Source of the DNA: Phlebiopsis flavidoalba
Lineage: Eukaryota > Basidiomycota > Agaricomycetes > Polyporales > Phanerochaetaceae
NCBI GenBank assembly: GCA_035772785.1
Contig: JAOCPU010000013.1
Coordinates: 246,001-310,000, forward strand
Direction: 5' to 3'
Length of the DNA: 64,000 nucleotides
Both the position numbers and the translations under genes were made by a program. The first letter of the stretch is position 1; the number at the start of each line of letters is the position of its first letter. Under the pieces are notes generated by a model. That model searched no databases. It was not told where the DNA came from and worked only from the letters and a program-made list of their open reading frames with translations. Shown in pieces: positions 22,971 through 35,142 of the stretch.

Positions 22971-25900
22971 GTCACACCGTCCGTCCGTGGTTTAAATTGT
23001 GCACTAAAAGATCGATTTCGCGCACAGTTGGCGGCCCTCTAAAATATTGCCGTAAGTAGTTGTGTCGCACTGTAAACTCTGGCATGAGTGAGACAACTCT
23101 GCCAACATACTGAAAGCACGCATCGCAACACTCTTGTGGCTCATCTCGACGCGATGGCCGGATCTAGTGTACGATGATGATTAAGCAACAAGTTAGGATT
23201 AAAAATGTTCTATAGCCATCTGCACGCCATATTTCATAGCTCAGGAGAGTCAAAAACCACAATTCTTTGCTCATGTCTACTTTTCTTACTCGGTCCAAAC
23301 TTTTTTGTGAAGTTGAGGGGGGTCTGACGCGGGAGGTGCGCCACGCGCGGCGGGCGTGTACGCGTTTTACGACCACGTGATGCTTCGATCGACATAGCAG
23401 AGCGGAAGGCGGAATCGACGTTAGACGTCGTCCGCCACATCCCTGCGCGAGTACAAAAACATGGCCCACGTCAAATGTGCGACATTTTCCACTCTCCCCC
23501 GACTATATGCACAGGTTGTCCCCACAATTGGCAAACGCGCCAACGCAGTATCACCCGTCTCGTGTCGGCAAACCAGCAACGACCCTCGCCGACGCTAAGG
23601 AGCCCGCCAACACCACCGCTCAGTACCATTGAAGAAGACGCGTAAGGACACCAAATTCTTTGCCGAACAAGATAGCTACCCTTGAGAGCCGAACGCGACG
23701 AGAGCGGACAAGCATACGCCCTTGCACGCACAGCTGACCGAGCTCATGAAACGCTGGCGAGTCAATGAAGGCCGACAGGGGCGAGGCCATGGTTTATTGC
23801 GATGAGAATGGAGGATCTACGTGGTGAGTAGATTGACGCGAGCAGATTTCATTTATTGAACACCGCAATAGTGAAGGACAACAGGGCTTTGAGTCAGGCG
23901 GGCCGCACGCGCGAAAGCTGGAAGGTGTACACCTAATGAGCTTTGTTCGTCCTGAGGCCGCAGGATCTCATGACGTATAGGGCTCATGACCGGAGCGCGC
24001 GTCGCATGGTCTGATTTACTCCTCCGAAATCTGAAGAATATACAGGGTCCGTTCATTGCCTAACTAGTTGGCATGGCGTTCTTAAAATCTTCACAGGAAA
24101 CATTTGATACACTCCACATACCGCGTTTGGTTACTTTAACACACAGACCGCGGATCACACTGCCTGAGAGGATCATGGCTGTCCTCGGAGAGTGGAACGC
24201 AAAACACTTGTTTGCCAACATCGAGTATGAGGTGGATGAACTACGTCGCGACATCCGCATCTGCGAACTAGCACATCAGAGTGGCACGGTTAAATGCACG
24301 TTTGTCCATGACAAGTGTATCATTGTTCCTGGTACGTTTTGACGAAGGTATGAGCGGGCCTACGCGGTATGTGTCATGTGGGACCCCACTTTGTTTGACA
24401 GCGGGATTTACTGACGGAAACCGGTTTCAGGGTTTATTCCCCTTTCCTCCGTGCATGGCTACCACACCTCACAGACAAGCCGGATCCTTTGACGTGTGCG
24501 ACAGATGTGGAACACAACAATCCTCAATTCGACAACACGCTGTGTACGGCGGCAACTCTTCAATAGTGTTGTTGCCGGAGTATGTCGAAGAGCTTTGAAT
24601 TGGCGGCGGAAAGACGCGCAGGGCCATGCGTACCTGCTTGGCCTGGCCGGAGAAGCGGGAGCCGAGGAAAATGCTCAGACGATTTCTACTTATTACGAGA
24701 AGCTCAGGCCGTCCTCTTCAGTTCGGAGCCGCAGGATTACCGCTTTCCAGACGGCGCAGGCGGAGGCCAAGAATCACAGTGAAGGAGAGTAGAGTGCGGA
24801 AAGTACAAAGATTCGCGGGATAGGGTGGATGCCGACACTACAAGCCGTTTGAGTTAGCATACCAGGTGGACTTGTATATGCCGCATCCGCGCCTGACATA
24901 GCTCGCAGCACATATCTTGCGGCCGGCGTGTGATCTTCCGCTCGGAGGTGCGTTCGCGCCACCCCTGGAGCTTGTCAAGGCACAGCCAAAACACCCAGGG
25001 GTCGACGGGGTGCGTGAGCAGAGAGACAGGAGTTGGTCGCTTGGGTGCAAGAGCTAGTGTACGTCACCAGCTCTCGCGCTGACCCTTCACTCCAACACCG
25101 GACACTTGATGCGGTTGGTGCTACGAACACAGCTGTGCCGAAGAGTTTCCTACACTCACTTCTTCGTTGGCGCTCGTCTTCCCCCTCGGGTGTCATACTG
25201 GGGGCGGCCGCCATTTCCATCAAGAAATATATGCAAATGTTTACTTTGGGAGACAAGCGATTATCACCTTGCGAAGCGTTGGAAAGACGGGACGAACGGG
25301 AGTGCCCATTGTGGACGCTGTATCGGCAAGGCCAAACATAATGGGCTGGATGCAGGTAACACGGGACTTCAGACATGATCAACGGGCAAATGTACTGGTG
25401 AAAGACCTGATGATATGATTGGAGGCTGGTGGGGAAGGACATGTGAGCACTTCTTGCCGCTGCGCCTATGTTTGACAAACGCCCTGATGACAGCACCAGA
25501 AAAGAACTGGGGCAGTAATGTTCATGAGACATTGATAGAGCTGCGATCTTGCATCCAATAACGGCGGGGTGGCAGATGGTGCAAGCACAGGGGTGGCCCC
25601 AGTCCCCCTACTTCCTATCCTTCATCCTTATCTCCAGAGCACAAAAGGCAAGTTGGGTACATCACCGCTTGACTCTCACTGACGCTTTCCTCTGCCCGGA
25701 CCATCCATGCTGTATCCGACTGGTTCGACATTACATCAAGATACTTCGTCCCTGAGACTGGTAAGGTTTTCAGTGCGAAGGTCACGTGCGGACGAGTTCG
25801 TCCTACGTGTTTGACCACAGATTCACTCTCCCGATACGCAGACCATCCATAGGCCCGCCTGCGCAAAGGTGGTCGCGAAATTGGGATACCCCTCTCCACG

Positions 25901-27148
25901 CTGGTTGCTAGCATTCACTAAGCAAGAACAGACGGGCTGATCAGACGCTACACAGACCCTAGCCCTGAACCCTGGCGACGGTCTAAGCCCTTATGTCATG
26001 GCAATTCAGGGTCTTGAGTAAGAATCCAACCGTCTCGTCATCCGTCCTTCCATGATCGCAGTGATGATGGACAGCGCTGGTGTCTCTTAGTGGAGACCAA
26101 CAATGTTCATGATAAGTGTGTAGAGTCATAAGGTACAAAAAATCAGTTTGCTTTGGCTCATGTGGTTGTGTGACTGTTGAGTGGCTGTGTGGTTCGGGGG
26201 GGTGGGGAGGCTGGGGCGAGCGGTTGTGGGTACGAAACGTAATGACCACACTCGCAGCATTAATCGCGTTTGCTGTAGAGCAGAGGCCGGTGGACCTATG
26301 CGTACTCCTCGTCTCGACAAAGCGCTGCGGAACGGTTGAGCACCTGTGCAGGGACGTTGGCCACCTACGCGTCAGGTAGAATTGGCGTCTATAAATTGTG
26401 AATTTCAGCTTGTGCCTCGCATCTTGGGGGGCGGAGACTACTCGCTGCGGGAGTAAACACGCGATACCCCTCCCTGGCCTTCCTGTTGGGGTGAGTTTAG
26501 TGAGTTCCCCCGGGAAATACAACTCATCCATCAGGGAGAAGTATTCGCTCAGTGGTTCTCCTTCCACAACACCATGGAATTGCACCCACGTCAATGGCTC
26601 GGTCGCACGTAGCCAGCTTTAATCATGGCTGACATTAACAAATGTGTAGCGTTGAGAGCCAGGCTTGAAATACATCTACATGCTGTTGATGATGAACGAT
26701 CAGACTCCTCCACAGGTCGAGTTCAAGTTGAACTCGCCATTCCACTTTGACTGACCCGCTCGTGTGTACGGTCAAGTGACATCAGGTAATGTCGTTGTGT
26801 TTATTTTTTATAGAGTGAAGTATAGATTATTTTATTTATAACGAGATGAAAATATTTGTGGGATAAGATGATATTATCAACAACCACACCATCAGATAGG
26901 TTTAATGAAGGATATATCCAACGCGATTAGTCTCCATGACGGATAGATGGAATAGTGCATGTGGGTACATTAGAGAGACGGAGTTTACATGTTATTCTAC
27001 GCAGCTTGTCTCTGCTCTTACCTCGGGGGGGGACTAGGGGCTCGAGTTGTGAGTGCTCTAATTGAGACCTCTCAATGGGTCACCACATGAGTCAGATTTG
27101 AGACGGATTTCGCAGTATTTCGCCTAACCTTGGGCGCGGATCCCTCAT
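22971..27148. other. Accessory stretch with unnamed coding fragments
   Basis: Several plus-strand pieces look protein-like but could not be assigned: 24073-24342 (89 residues, charged, helical-looking, containing WNAKHLFANIEYEVDELRRD), 24580-24792 (containing GAEENAQTISTYYEKLRPSS), 25033-25410 (several overlapping frames, containing YHLAKRWKDGTNGS) and about 25680-25860. They may be exons of one or two hypothetical genes interrupted by introns and errors. A 203-codon minus frame at 25983-26594 overlaps weaker plus frames and has no recognised domain. From about 26.8 to 27.0 kb the DNA becomes AT-rich with no gene. No transposon motif was seen. Confidence 0.35.
24073..24342 (+). CDS. Hypothetical protein fragment, unrecognised
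   Basis: An 89-codon frame begins with ATG at 24073. Its composition looks coding: mixed charged and hydrophobic residues, with a probable helix from about residue 45 to 70 rich in Glu, Arg and Leu. The next 450 bases contain further protein-like pieces in other frames, the last ending at 24792, so this may be the first exon of a longer gene. No family was recognised. The fragment has no signal peptide. Confidence 0.3.
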   Translation: MAFLKSSQETFDTLHIPRLVTLTHRPRITLPERIMAVLGEWNAKHLFANIEYEVDELRRDIRICELAHQSGTVKCTFVHDKCIIVPGTF

Positions 27149-27167
27149 GGGGGGGGGGGGGGGGGGG
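27149..27167. repeat. Homopolymer run of 19 G
   Basis: Nineteen consecutive G on the plus strand. It lies 52 bases before a second, longer G run and just upstream of the TPR-repeat coding pieces. Lengths of such runs are unreliable in long-read assemblies. Confidence 0.9.
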
Positions 27168-27219
27168 AGACCTGTTGGTTCCCAGTGGATAGACAAAAAT
27201 TCGCGGCGAGGGGATGGGA

Positions 27220-27258
27220 GGGGGGGGGGGGGGGGGGGGGCGGGGGGAGGGGAAAAGA
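27220..27258. repeat. Homopolymer run of 21 G plus flanking G clusters
   Basis: Twenty-one G at 27220-27240 are followed by C, then further G-rich groups interrupted by A. Together with the run at 27149 it makes a stretch of about 110 bases able to form several G-quadruplexes on the plus strand. Confidence 0.9.
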
Positions 27259-27319
27259 GAGGAGAGAGGGTGGAAAGGAGTTGAACCAACAAACCGTTCA
27301 TAAAAGATCTTTACATCTA

Positions 27320-28490
27320 TCAATTCGACTCGAATGGCCAGGCAGAGTCTTGATAACGATGACCTCTCTCGGAGAATCGAATTGCCGCCTTTCAATCCGA
27401 CCGAAAGGTACGCAGTACCGCAGCCTCCTTGCCCGCAGGACACGTCGCTACAAGCCCTGTTAATGTAACAAGTCGTTCTCTTGCCAGGTGCCCTAGGTCC
27501 TTGCCCCTCCTCTCATGTCACCTGTGAGTCTGTGTGCAAATTGCCGACTTACATGAATGCATCTGGCCCGCTCCCTGCACTACAGGTCTCTTTCCGACCG
27601 AAACCTCGGAGGGACACCCAGAGACCGGTTGTTCCCAGTCCCTTTCTTCAACCTCGCCACACGCATGACTGGACTCGCTTTGAGTTATGTGGCGCCGTTT
27701 GAAGGATTTACAACGTGCTATCCGACTCGATACCGAATGGCCCTCGGACTTCGTCCACCAGGTCATCCTAACAGGGTACCCGCGCTAATGGGCGTCTTGC
27801 TATGGAATCTCAGCACACGATATAATGAAGACAAATCGTCGTTAGATGACTTGTCACGCAGCCATTGAATTGGAGCGTGAGGCCGCCCACGCTGAATCCC
27901 ACGGACAACCATATTTGCAGCGTCATACTCTTTGCTTCCCTTCTAGTGATTCGCGATATATCATTGTAGCCACCCAAGATATTACCGCAGACTTCGACCT
28001 ATCGTCACCACTATATGTTCCGCCATTTGAACGGCCCAGGATGAAGAAGAGGCCATTTCGGATGGAGGCGCAGCATTCTTACAACATTCAATGACCACCT
28101 CCTTGCTGTTCGAGGATCAGACTTCAACACCGCTCGTTACTCTGCCATGTTTGGAAATTCTCAGTTTCTCATACATGCGGTCCAACTCTGCCGCCAGTCC
28201 TTCGATTTGGGACAATGCAACACGGCACGTCTTCACGGTGGCTCGTATCGATTCTTCGGCAGCTGGTATCAGAAGCAGGGGAATTCATCCGACTTTGACG
28301 GAGCGGTAAGCCTTTGCCGAGAGGCATTGGTGCTTTGTCCCCCAGGTCATTTCCCACCGCGCACTGTGTCTCGTAACTTTGGCACAAGCTTTCGAAGTTC
28401 GCTTCGACATTCATCACCAGCCTAGGGACCTTGACGAAAGCGCACTCAAACACTTTGCCGAAGCGGTGTCAAGACACGCACAGTTCTAAC
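27320..28490 (+). CDS. TPR-repeat protein (fungal TPR/CHAT-like type), fragmented
   Basis: Several pieces match the tetratricopeptide pattern common in large basidiomycete proteins, where units end in a signature like ALxLRPPGHPxR. Seen here: LDNDDLSRRIEL (about 27340), RSLSDRNLGGTPRDRLF (27580), ALGLRPPGHPNRVPAL (27740), LDDLSRSIELEREA (27845), FDGAVSLCREALVLCPPGHF (28290) and DLDESALKHFAEAVS (28430). Frames change between pieces. Such proteins often carry a C-terminal CHAT protease-like domain and act as helical scaffolds, but no CHAT motif could be found downstream to 30.3 kb. The 5' end and start codon are unknown; the upstream poly-G region may mark where it is cut. It could be a pseudogene. 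Confidence 0.6.
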
Positions 28491-30503
28491 CGTGATCGCT
28501 TTCAGTACGCTCAGGCATTGGATCCGCTTGGCAGAAAAGACCGGCTCGCACCATTCGTTGTTGAACAAAAACGCCTGCACTGCATCGTGCTCATCTTCGC
28601 CTGGCCCGTATCGGTCTATTCGAACGAACACATCGACATTAGGACTTAGCGCCCTGGCGTGGGGTTCTGAACTCCAGAACGCAATTGTTGCGACGGTTAG
28701 ATTGGCTCCCCACCACAGCATTTGAGAACTTGGAATACTTTACGGACACTCCTGTGGGCTTCTATCCTTTGAGCGCCCCATTGCACAGCCCGAAACTCGA
28801 TGGTCTCCCACCCCCTCCTCCTCCAAAAACTCTGTCGAATCTCCTGGCAGGCTGGACACAGGGTTGATGCATCGTCACACCCCTTCTTCCATAAGAGCAG
28901 CTTCATCCTCGTTCCAGTATGGAGGGGCGGAGACCGCCACCGGACCTATTCAAATGGTGCCGACAGATCGGAAGGTATTTAGTGTGCAGGAGTTTTTGAC
29001 GCACCACTAGTCCAACCCCGGACGTCCATCGTTCAGGCCCGGGGGTACTCTGGACTTTACTTCCAACACGCCTCTTCGTATAACCTCACTATCTCCAATG
29101 GATGGGGTGAGACGGGTTTGCTTGGCGCCTATGCTGACTCTCAACCGTCGTGCGTAGAGTGTCAGTGCACTTATGATCCTTCCCCACATCCATCAAAGCC
29201 GTTGTACATCGCTTACTGGCCGTCTATATCTCCGGACGAGTCGCGAGAACCTGTGGCCAGACGGCTTCCGCCAATGCTGCGCAGGGCGGTGGGGTACGAG
29301 ATGATACAGGACCCTCCTGTAGAACCGTTTTGTGGAAAAGGCGTTGTGAAGCCCAGCAGCGCTATAATGTTGATGCTGAGGGTTTGTCGGGCTCTTTCAC
29401 GATTCAAGCGGAGATTCATGTGCAGGACTGCATGTCGGCTCCCCTCCGCACTGCCCTGCGTCTGGTTTCATCGCGACACCGCCGCGTCTGTTGTGTCCTT
29501 GCTGGATGCTGTCGCTGGTATACCCATTCCTAGCAGGCTGGTAATCTTACTCGGATGACCGGCACGCCGTGTGTGTGGAAGCGTGATCCGTCGTACGTGA
29601 TGTCTTCGTATATCCCGACGATCAGCTCGTTGCAAGGCGCGCCGTGGCTGGCGGTGACCCAACTGCCGATAGCGATAAAACAAGGTCCTTCAGTTGTGCA
29701 GCTATCGCTGCCCGAGACCGCACGTGCCTCCTGGAAGATTCGCGTTCAGGTTTGAGCGATATCGTAAACTCGTTTCACCTGGAGCTTTTTGTTGTACTCC
29801 GGGCAGCCATGCACTCGTGGAGACTCTAGTCGCGTGAATCAATTGATGAGCCAATCTTTGGGAGGACTACAGCCTATCGCTGGCAGACTCTTCGTCTACC
29901 TCTCGTTAGCTGACCAACGGGGCACCAGGGAGGTGTCAGACGTAGAACCGACTCTCACAGCATGAATTCCCTCACACCATACGGGGCCCGGAAACGAATG
30001 GGCCGCCAAATTCCGAGCATCTGCGACTCGTAACGACATTCTTTACTGCCGGATCTTACAAATCTATCATCTGGCTCTATGTGGTAAGGCTTGTACAAAC
30101 AGACTTCTCCGTTTAAACGCGAGCTGATCGTGGCTGCAAAATTATAGGCACCCGCAGAGCAGAGGGACAAATGTTTGCGAAAGCATTCTACGACGCGAGA
30201 TTTCCCAGAGAGGGCTGCCTCACTGTTCCCAGGTTCCATACGCCGTTGATGAAATTGTGCAGCAGATGAAAGAGCGTGGCGAGCCGTTCAAAGAATGGGC
30301 TACATACTTCCACTTCGGGCTCTGAGGCTTGTTTATTTACTTGTCTATATGGCTTGATTATTATTGGCTTTCAAAAGGCCTTACAGACCACGGACGGGAT
30401 AGTGTTGAGTGTGTCGTTCATGGTACCGGATATTGCAAGGGTATAACTGCGAAAACATGCACGAAGGACAGCAGCGAAAGCATGAGCAAACATAATGAAG
30501 GGC
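28491..30503. other. Unresolved stretch after the TPR pieces
   Basis: Open fragments on plus (29118-29558, 146 codons; 29555-29755) and minus (29955-30239, 94 codons) show no family I recognise. The plus fragment at 29118 continues a protein-like reading beginning near 29030 (GYSGLYFQHASSYNLTISNGW). It may be the remainder of the TPR gene or a separate short gene. A Pro-rich piece lies at about 28800-28830. No motif supports a function. Confidence 0.3.
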
Positions 30504-31392
30504 TTAGATATCGAACTCGAAATCATCATCGGCATTGGGGTTAGTGTTCGGGCCACGAATGTGAGTTCTAACTGAAGATGACGAGCCGTATGACACCGGG
30601 TGGAACGAAATCATCCTCGAGTTCCTTGCGAATGACGCCTGAATAGGGCATGGTTAACGCGTGGTAAGGATGTTCTAGAAACAAATTTCTACCTGACGCA
30701 AAAGGCGGGACTCCAATACGGAAGTGCAGCAAAGTCGTCTTGATTACCCAATTCTTCGAAGCCAACAATTCTTCGAATCGTGAGTCCTATTTCTCGCAAA
30801 TAAGAGGGAGTGTTCATACCTGTCTTTTCGAGATTCCACCTATGAACATGAAGATTGCGGGTAGCACTTTGACCCCGAGCTTGGGTGACAAGGAAAGGCA
30901 CATTCTCCACAAAGACCTTGATGAACCGTGTGTGGAAGTATTTACTCGCAAGTTTCTAAAACATCATCGCAGGAGGTCTCGTGAAGGTTAGTCAAATCAT
31001 CACCGTAAGATGTTTATCCACAATCTTGCAGCGACGGAAATTAGAGTGGTAGAAATGAACTACACACAGTCCGCTCGTTTCTGGAAACATACCAATGCAA
31101 TGAGCGTAGTGCAACATGCAATCGACGTGGCAGACGAACACGGTCGTCTGTAAGACTTGTTTCTCATCTTTAATTCATCGTAGCGACCGTGCCCCGCTCT
31201 CCTTTAACTTCTTCAAAACTCCTCCATCCTACATCAACACGCTTAGCACTGAGGCAAGTTGCTCACTGGCTGCAAGAAAGCATCCTACTCCTTTTGAGGC
31301 TGTTCCATCCTCTCTCTCTTACCGCAGCGTTCTCATCGTTTTCAATTTCGGCTTCGAGCTCCGCAAACAGGTCCTCGTCACTGTCCCTGCAT
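30504..31392 (-). CDS. PLP1: Phosducin-like thioredoxin-fold protein (Plp1/TXNDC9 type)
   Basis: A thioredoxin-fold co-chaperone of the phosducin family; relatives assist the CCT chaperonin in actin and tubulin folding and lack the redox CxxC. Read on the minus strand, the N-terminus has the typical acidic DEDLFAELEAEIENDENAA (about 31380-31325). After an intron follow VVHFYHSNFRRCKI and VDKHL (31080-31020), then KYFHTRFIKVFVENVPFLV (30940-30885), then IVGFEELGNQDDF (about 30780-30740). The acidic tail ends NADDDFEFDI before a TAA at 30504-30506. FRRCKI holds the position of the degenerate active site (single Cys). Several introns and at least two frameshifts separate the pieces. The start is placed at an ATG near 31392, but the reading breaks a few codons later. 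It is divergent from DOM34, with 253 bases between the starts. Confidence 0.8.
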
Positions 31393-31645
31393 CGCTGTCG
31401 TTTCGGTCCTCGTAGTGTTTGGGCATCGTATACCAGGGAGATGAAAGTATACTACACCGCACAGTGGCATTCCACCGCGAATCTCGATACATTAGGCGTC
31501 CCATTAGACGCCGTTCTTACATTTGATAGACGCTAGCTTGTAATTATCCCTGACGTCGTTGGTACAGGCGCGAGGCCGTTACATGCTTGGCTCTCGTGTT
31601 ACCATCTCAAACACTCTACCACTCTAAACTTTCCAAAGACACAAC
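31393..31645. promoter_or_regulatory. Shared divergent promoter region, PLP1/DOM34
   Basis: About 253 bases separate the two start codons, so this interval must carry both promoters. No clear TATA box is visible in either direction. That fits housekeeping-type initiation. Confidence 0.5.
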
Positions 31646-33355
31646 ATGAAACTCGTTGGTAAAAGTGTTGATAAGTTGGCAAGGTTTTTACATCCCCCAC
31701 TCTCGTGGTGCGGGATTGGCTGATCTTTTCTCATTAGGGCCATGTTACCCCTTCGCCCAGAGGACGATGAAGAATATGTGGCATTTATACAATCTGATTC
31801 AAGTGGTACGGTGTGAATCCACACAATAGCCCTACCGGTCTTATTCTCATTAAGGATCGTAGGGGGAGACCATGTGAGAGCACCCGCAATACGGAGGGTA
31901 CAGAACGTATCTGCAACAGGCTCCACCGCCTCTCATCGAGTCCGTCTCAATCTTACTCTAGCGGTAACACGTGTAGAGTGGGCACCAGCTCGAGCAGCCG
32001 GCGAATCAGCTCAGTAGCCGACAATGCAAATCCGAATGCACAACAAAACTTCCACTGCTGGCCTGTCAATATCAGGCCGAGTTGTGTCGGAGAATCCTCA
32101 CGTCAAGATGGGAGCTTTTCATACTCTTGACATAGAAGCGAATCGCGACGTCAGGATCGAGAAAGAAGAAAATGGTTGGGACAGCATATCACTCGCGCGG
32201 GTTGAAGAGAGCTTGTGTTCCAGGACGCGGGGCGGAAGTTGCGGCCGTTGTGTGTGGAGAAGGTACGGCATCCATCAGGTCCCACCAGTGCCCACGTTTT
32301 GCCTCACAACATGCAATCCCAGGAACCGCAGTCTTCTGTTTGGTGTCGCAAAATATGACAGTGATCCTTCAGCGGCTCGAGGTACCGATTAACCACGAAA
32401 GATTGCCGCGAACTCTTCCGTGCATGAAAAGGTAAACCTCATCCTAACCTATCATACTTCAATGCTTATTCCGCATAGGGCTTACTAAGATTCCACTCCC
32501 AACTATACGCGTCGTTTCTTCGACTGATACCTTATTCAAATCCGTCCATCAAAGCCATTGTCATAGCTTCGCCCGGATGGGTCAGAGATGCTGTCTTCGA
32601 CTATCTGATGTCCGAAGCAAACAGATCTGGTAACAAAGCTCTGCTCGCTGCTAGGGCCAAGTTTCTCAAGGTTCACGTACGAGCCCGCATGTACACAGCC
32701 TAGTGGAAGTACTCAAGAGTCCCGAGGTAAATCATTGGGTCTCGCTCGAAAACACGGCATCATTAAAATCTTTCACAGATAATTTCTCAATTGAAAGAGA
32801 CAAAATTCGCAAGAGAAGGCATTATCCTAGACAAGTGAGCCACAAGTGTCTATGTAAGCGACGTCACGTATTAATTAATTGTAGGTTCTTTAAAATGCTC
32901 GGCTCTGACGAAATGCGGGCTTGGTACGGTCCCGATCATGTTGCATTGGCAGCTGACCGTGGGGCCGTCGGGACGCTCCTCATTTCAGACGAACTCTTCA
33001 GGCGAGATCAATTTGCATCCGACTCTCAATGTGGCGCTGACGTGGGACCACAGGGCCAGCGACCCTGCGCTGCGTACTAAAATACGTCCGGCTTGTCGAA
33101 GAGGTGCGTCAAAAGGGTGCAGAAGTTTTGATGTTCTCGAGTATGCACGAGACCGGTCAACGTAAGCTGCTAGGACATGCATGTGGATAATGTCATGCTG
33201 AAAACTTTGCCTCAGAACTTAATCAGCTCAGCGGAATTGCTGCGATTCTGACATTCCCATTGGATGTCGAGGTCGTTGAAGCCGAAGAGAGGGAGGCAAA
33301 GAAGAAGAAGAACGGAGAAAAGCATGAGGAAGCCAACGAGGAGCATGCTGACTAG
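31646..33355 (+). CDS. DOM34: Dom34/Pelota, ribosome rescue factor
   Basis: An eRF1-like protein that, with the GTPase Hbs1, binds the empty A site of stalled ribosomes and starts no-go and non-stop decay in the cytoplasm. The start at 31646 is supported by the family N-terminus [10 protein letters not shown]. Then come LRPED-type and [15 protein letters not shown] residues (31745-31800) and [21 protein letters not shown] (about 32075-32140), the last a Pelota hallmark. Next are LARVEE, EVAAVV and [16 protein letters not shown] (32345-32390), [17 protein letters not shown] (about 32560), [17 protein letters not shown] (32630) and [11 protein letters not shown] (32965-33000). The end carries [21 protein letters not shown] and an acidic/Lys-rich tail before TAG at 33353-33355. 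Domains 1, 2 and 3 are all represented. Frames change at introns and at several apparent indels. Confidence 0.9.
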
Positions 33356-33485
33356 CTTTGAAATATTGAATCCGACGCGAATATCAACTTGATATTGTAT
33401 AACGATGGAATCACAAATGGATGATGTACAACAACTACGGACGGTTTTATTCTTACGTTGCGAACGTTTCTGTGGTTTCGTCTCT

Positions 33486-34449
33486 TTACCTCAAGCAGCC
33501 CCCCTCAATGCTCGCAAGGTACGCGGCCCAGCCTTCGCTTCGGTACCTCTCTGCCTGCGCCTGTACGGCTTGTACGTCCGACCCCATCTCCCTTGCCGTA
33601 AATACCCCTCCCAACAATGATCACATCGCAGCCGGACTCCGTGATGACCTCCTTCGGTGTTCTGTACTGCTGTCCCATCGAGTCTCCGCGCGAGTCCAGG
33701 CCTACTCCGGGAGTCAAAATGAGGAAGTCTTCCTCCGGATCGGTATGTTCGGCGGCAACGCCCGTCCATGCGCCGTTGGGCGATGAAGCCGATGACAAAG
33801 TCGCGGTGTTCACGGCCATGCGAACGGCGGCATCTGTGTATGAGCCGGTGGCAAGGCTGCCCTTCGTGCTCATTTCGGCAAGCAGTAATAGCCACCCCGC
33901 GTCCGAGCGGTCTGCCTACTGAGGCAAGCCCAGTGATGATGGAAGGCCCAGGGACGGGATGCGCATTTGTTATGTGCGACCATGAAGCGATCTTGTGGAC
34001 GCCGCTGGAGTACTGAAGCGCGACAGTGTTGCCTATTGATGGGGTGGTTCTTCATTCATAACGGTAGAATTGGCATCGGGGTTTTTATCACGAACCGATG
34101 TCCGCAAACTTTCGATCCTCGAATATCACGAAGTCATGGCTTACGCTCAATTCTTGGAGATGTTCGATGAGGGGATGGTTCAAAATCCTCTATAATATCG
34201 ACGTGGGTCTGTTGCAGCCACGTATGAGAAACCTGTATAGAGAGATCCCAAAATACGAGGGCCTACCTGACAAGACAAACATACGGACCAACAGCATCAA
34301 TCACTAATTTTGAGAAAATCACTGCTTTTTGTCACGTCCACGCTAACGCATAGGTTAGTCTTTTGCGCTCGATGGTCTCGAGAAGGGCTTTTGCAGCAGG
34401 ATTCGAGTGCTTTGCAGCCCTCCTGCGCGTAAGTCTGCCTGTATGCCAT
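33486..34449 (-). CDS. URA3: Orotidine 5'-phosphate decarboxylase
   Basis: Catalyses the last step of UMP synthesis (OMP to UMP plus CO2) in the cytosol. On the minus strand the start is at 34449 ([20 protein letters not shown]), followed by [19 protein letters not shown] (the substrate-binding DVT region) and VGPYVCLVR. An intron (about 34270-34213) joins this to [12 protein letters not shown]. Next is the catalytic [10 protein letters not shown] (Asp-Arg-Lys-Phe-Ala-Asp charge network), a second intron beginning at its Gly, then [88 protein letters not shown], and [11 protein letters not shown] with the phosphate-binding Arg. Stop TAA is at 33486-33488. At least four frame changes are not explained by introns. 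It is convergent with DOM34, 130 bases apart. Confidence 0.93.
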
Positions 34450-35142
34450 GACGGTGAGGAATCAAAATCTGGAGAGAAGAATTTGGGTGTGTAGCAAGCA
34501 AGGGGACAGCAGAGCTTAAGCGCCCCTAACCCGATGAAGGGGAGGGAAGGGTGGGTCTCGACCGCTTAACCGATTTTTAAATGGCATAAATAATTCACGT
34601 AAAATAATATATATAATGCTCTAGAGACATTTTCAACTACCTCCGTTCTTGTTTTCAGCCGTAGTGAGAGTATCGAGCAACCGTTGAGCTCAAAGTTGAG
34701 TTTGTGATACTTATCTGTTTGTGCAATGAGTGTGTGCACTTCCGTTTTGGGTAGGGGTCCTCGTTCACCACGGCTCCTTGGTGGTGCTTCAGACTGCGAC
34801 AAAGCCTTCAATAGCCGCGATGAAGTATTGCACTGTCAAGAAACGCAGAACCTAGATTTACTATCACGAGAAACTGTAGTGTATTATAGTTCGAATTTAT
34901 CGGTCATTTTCTTATGTAAACATTGGAGGATCAACCTCGGATCAATGCCCGAGGGGCAGGGGAGGGAGGGCCCTGGAACCTTAACCAAAAAACACCATCA
35001 TCGGGTAGCTTTTTTTTTTTGTGCTGTCCCCTTGTGTAGCAAGTAATTACAGGGCAAGCGCGAAATGAGCGCACGTCTCATTTAAAATTTAGTCCTTGCC
35101 TTTTGCCATCTCGCTCAAGTGGACCCACAGGCTTCCACAAAA
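34450..35142. other. Divergent intergenic region URA3/PUS7
   Basis: About 690 bases with no coding signature; it must hold both promoters. It is AT-rich around 34570-34620 and has a run of ten T near 35010. No clear TATA box could be tied to either start. Confidence 0.5.

Noticed and set aside
28491..30503. CHAT domain after the TPR repeats
   Set aside because: No His or Cys motif blocks typical of CHAT proteases could be found in any frame.
33486..34449. Inactive URA3 pseudogene
   Set aside because: All catalytic and phosphate-binding segments are present in order; the breaks are single small indels like those in every neighbouring core gene, so sequence error is more likely than loss of function.
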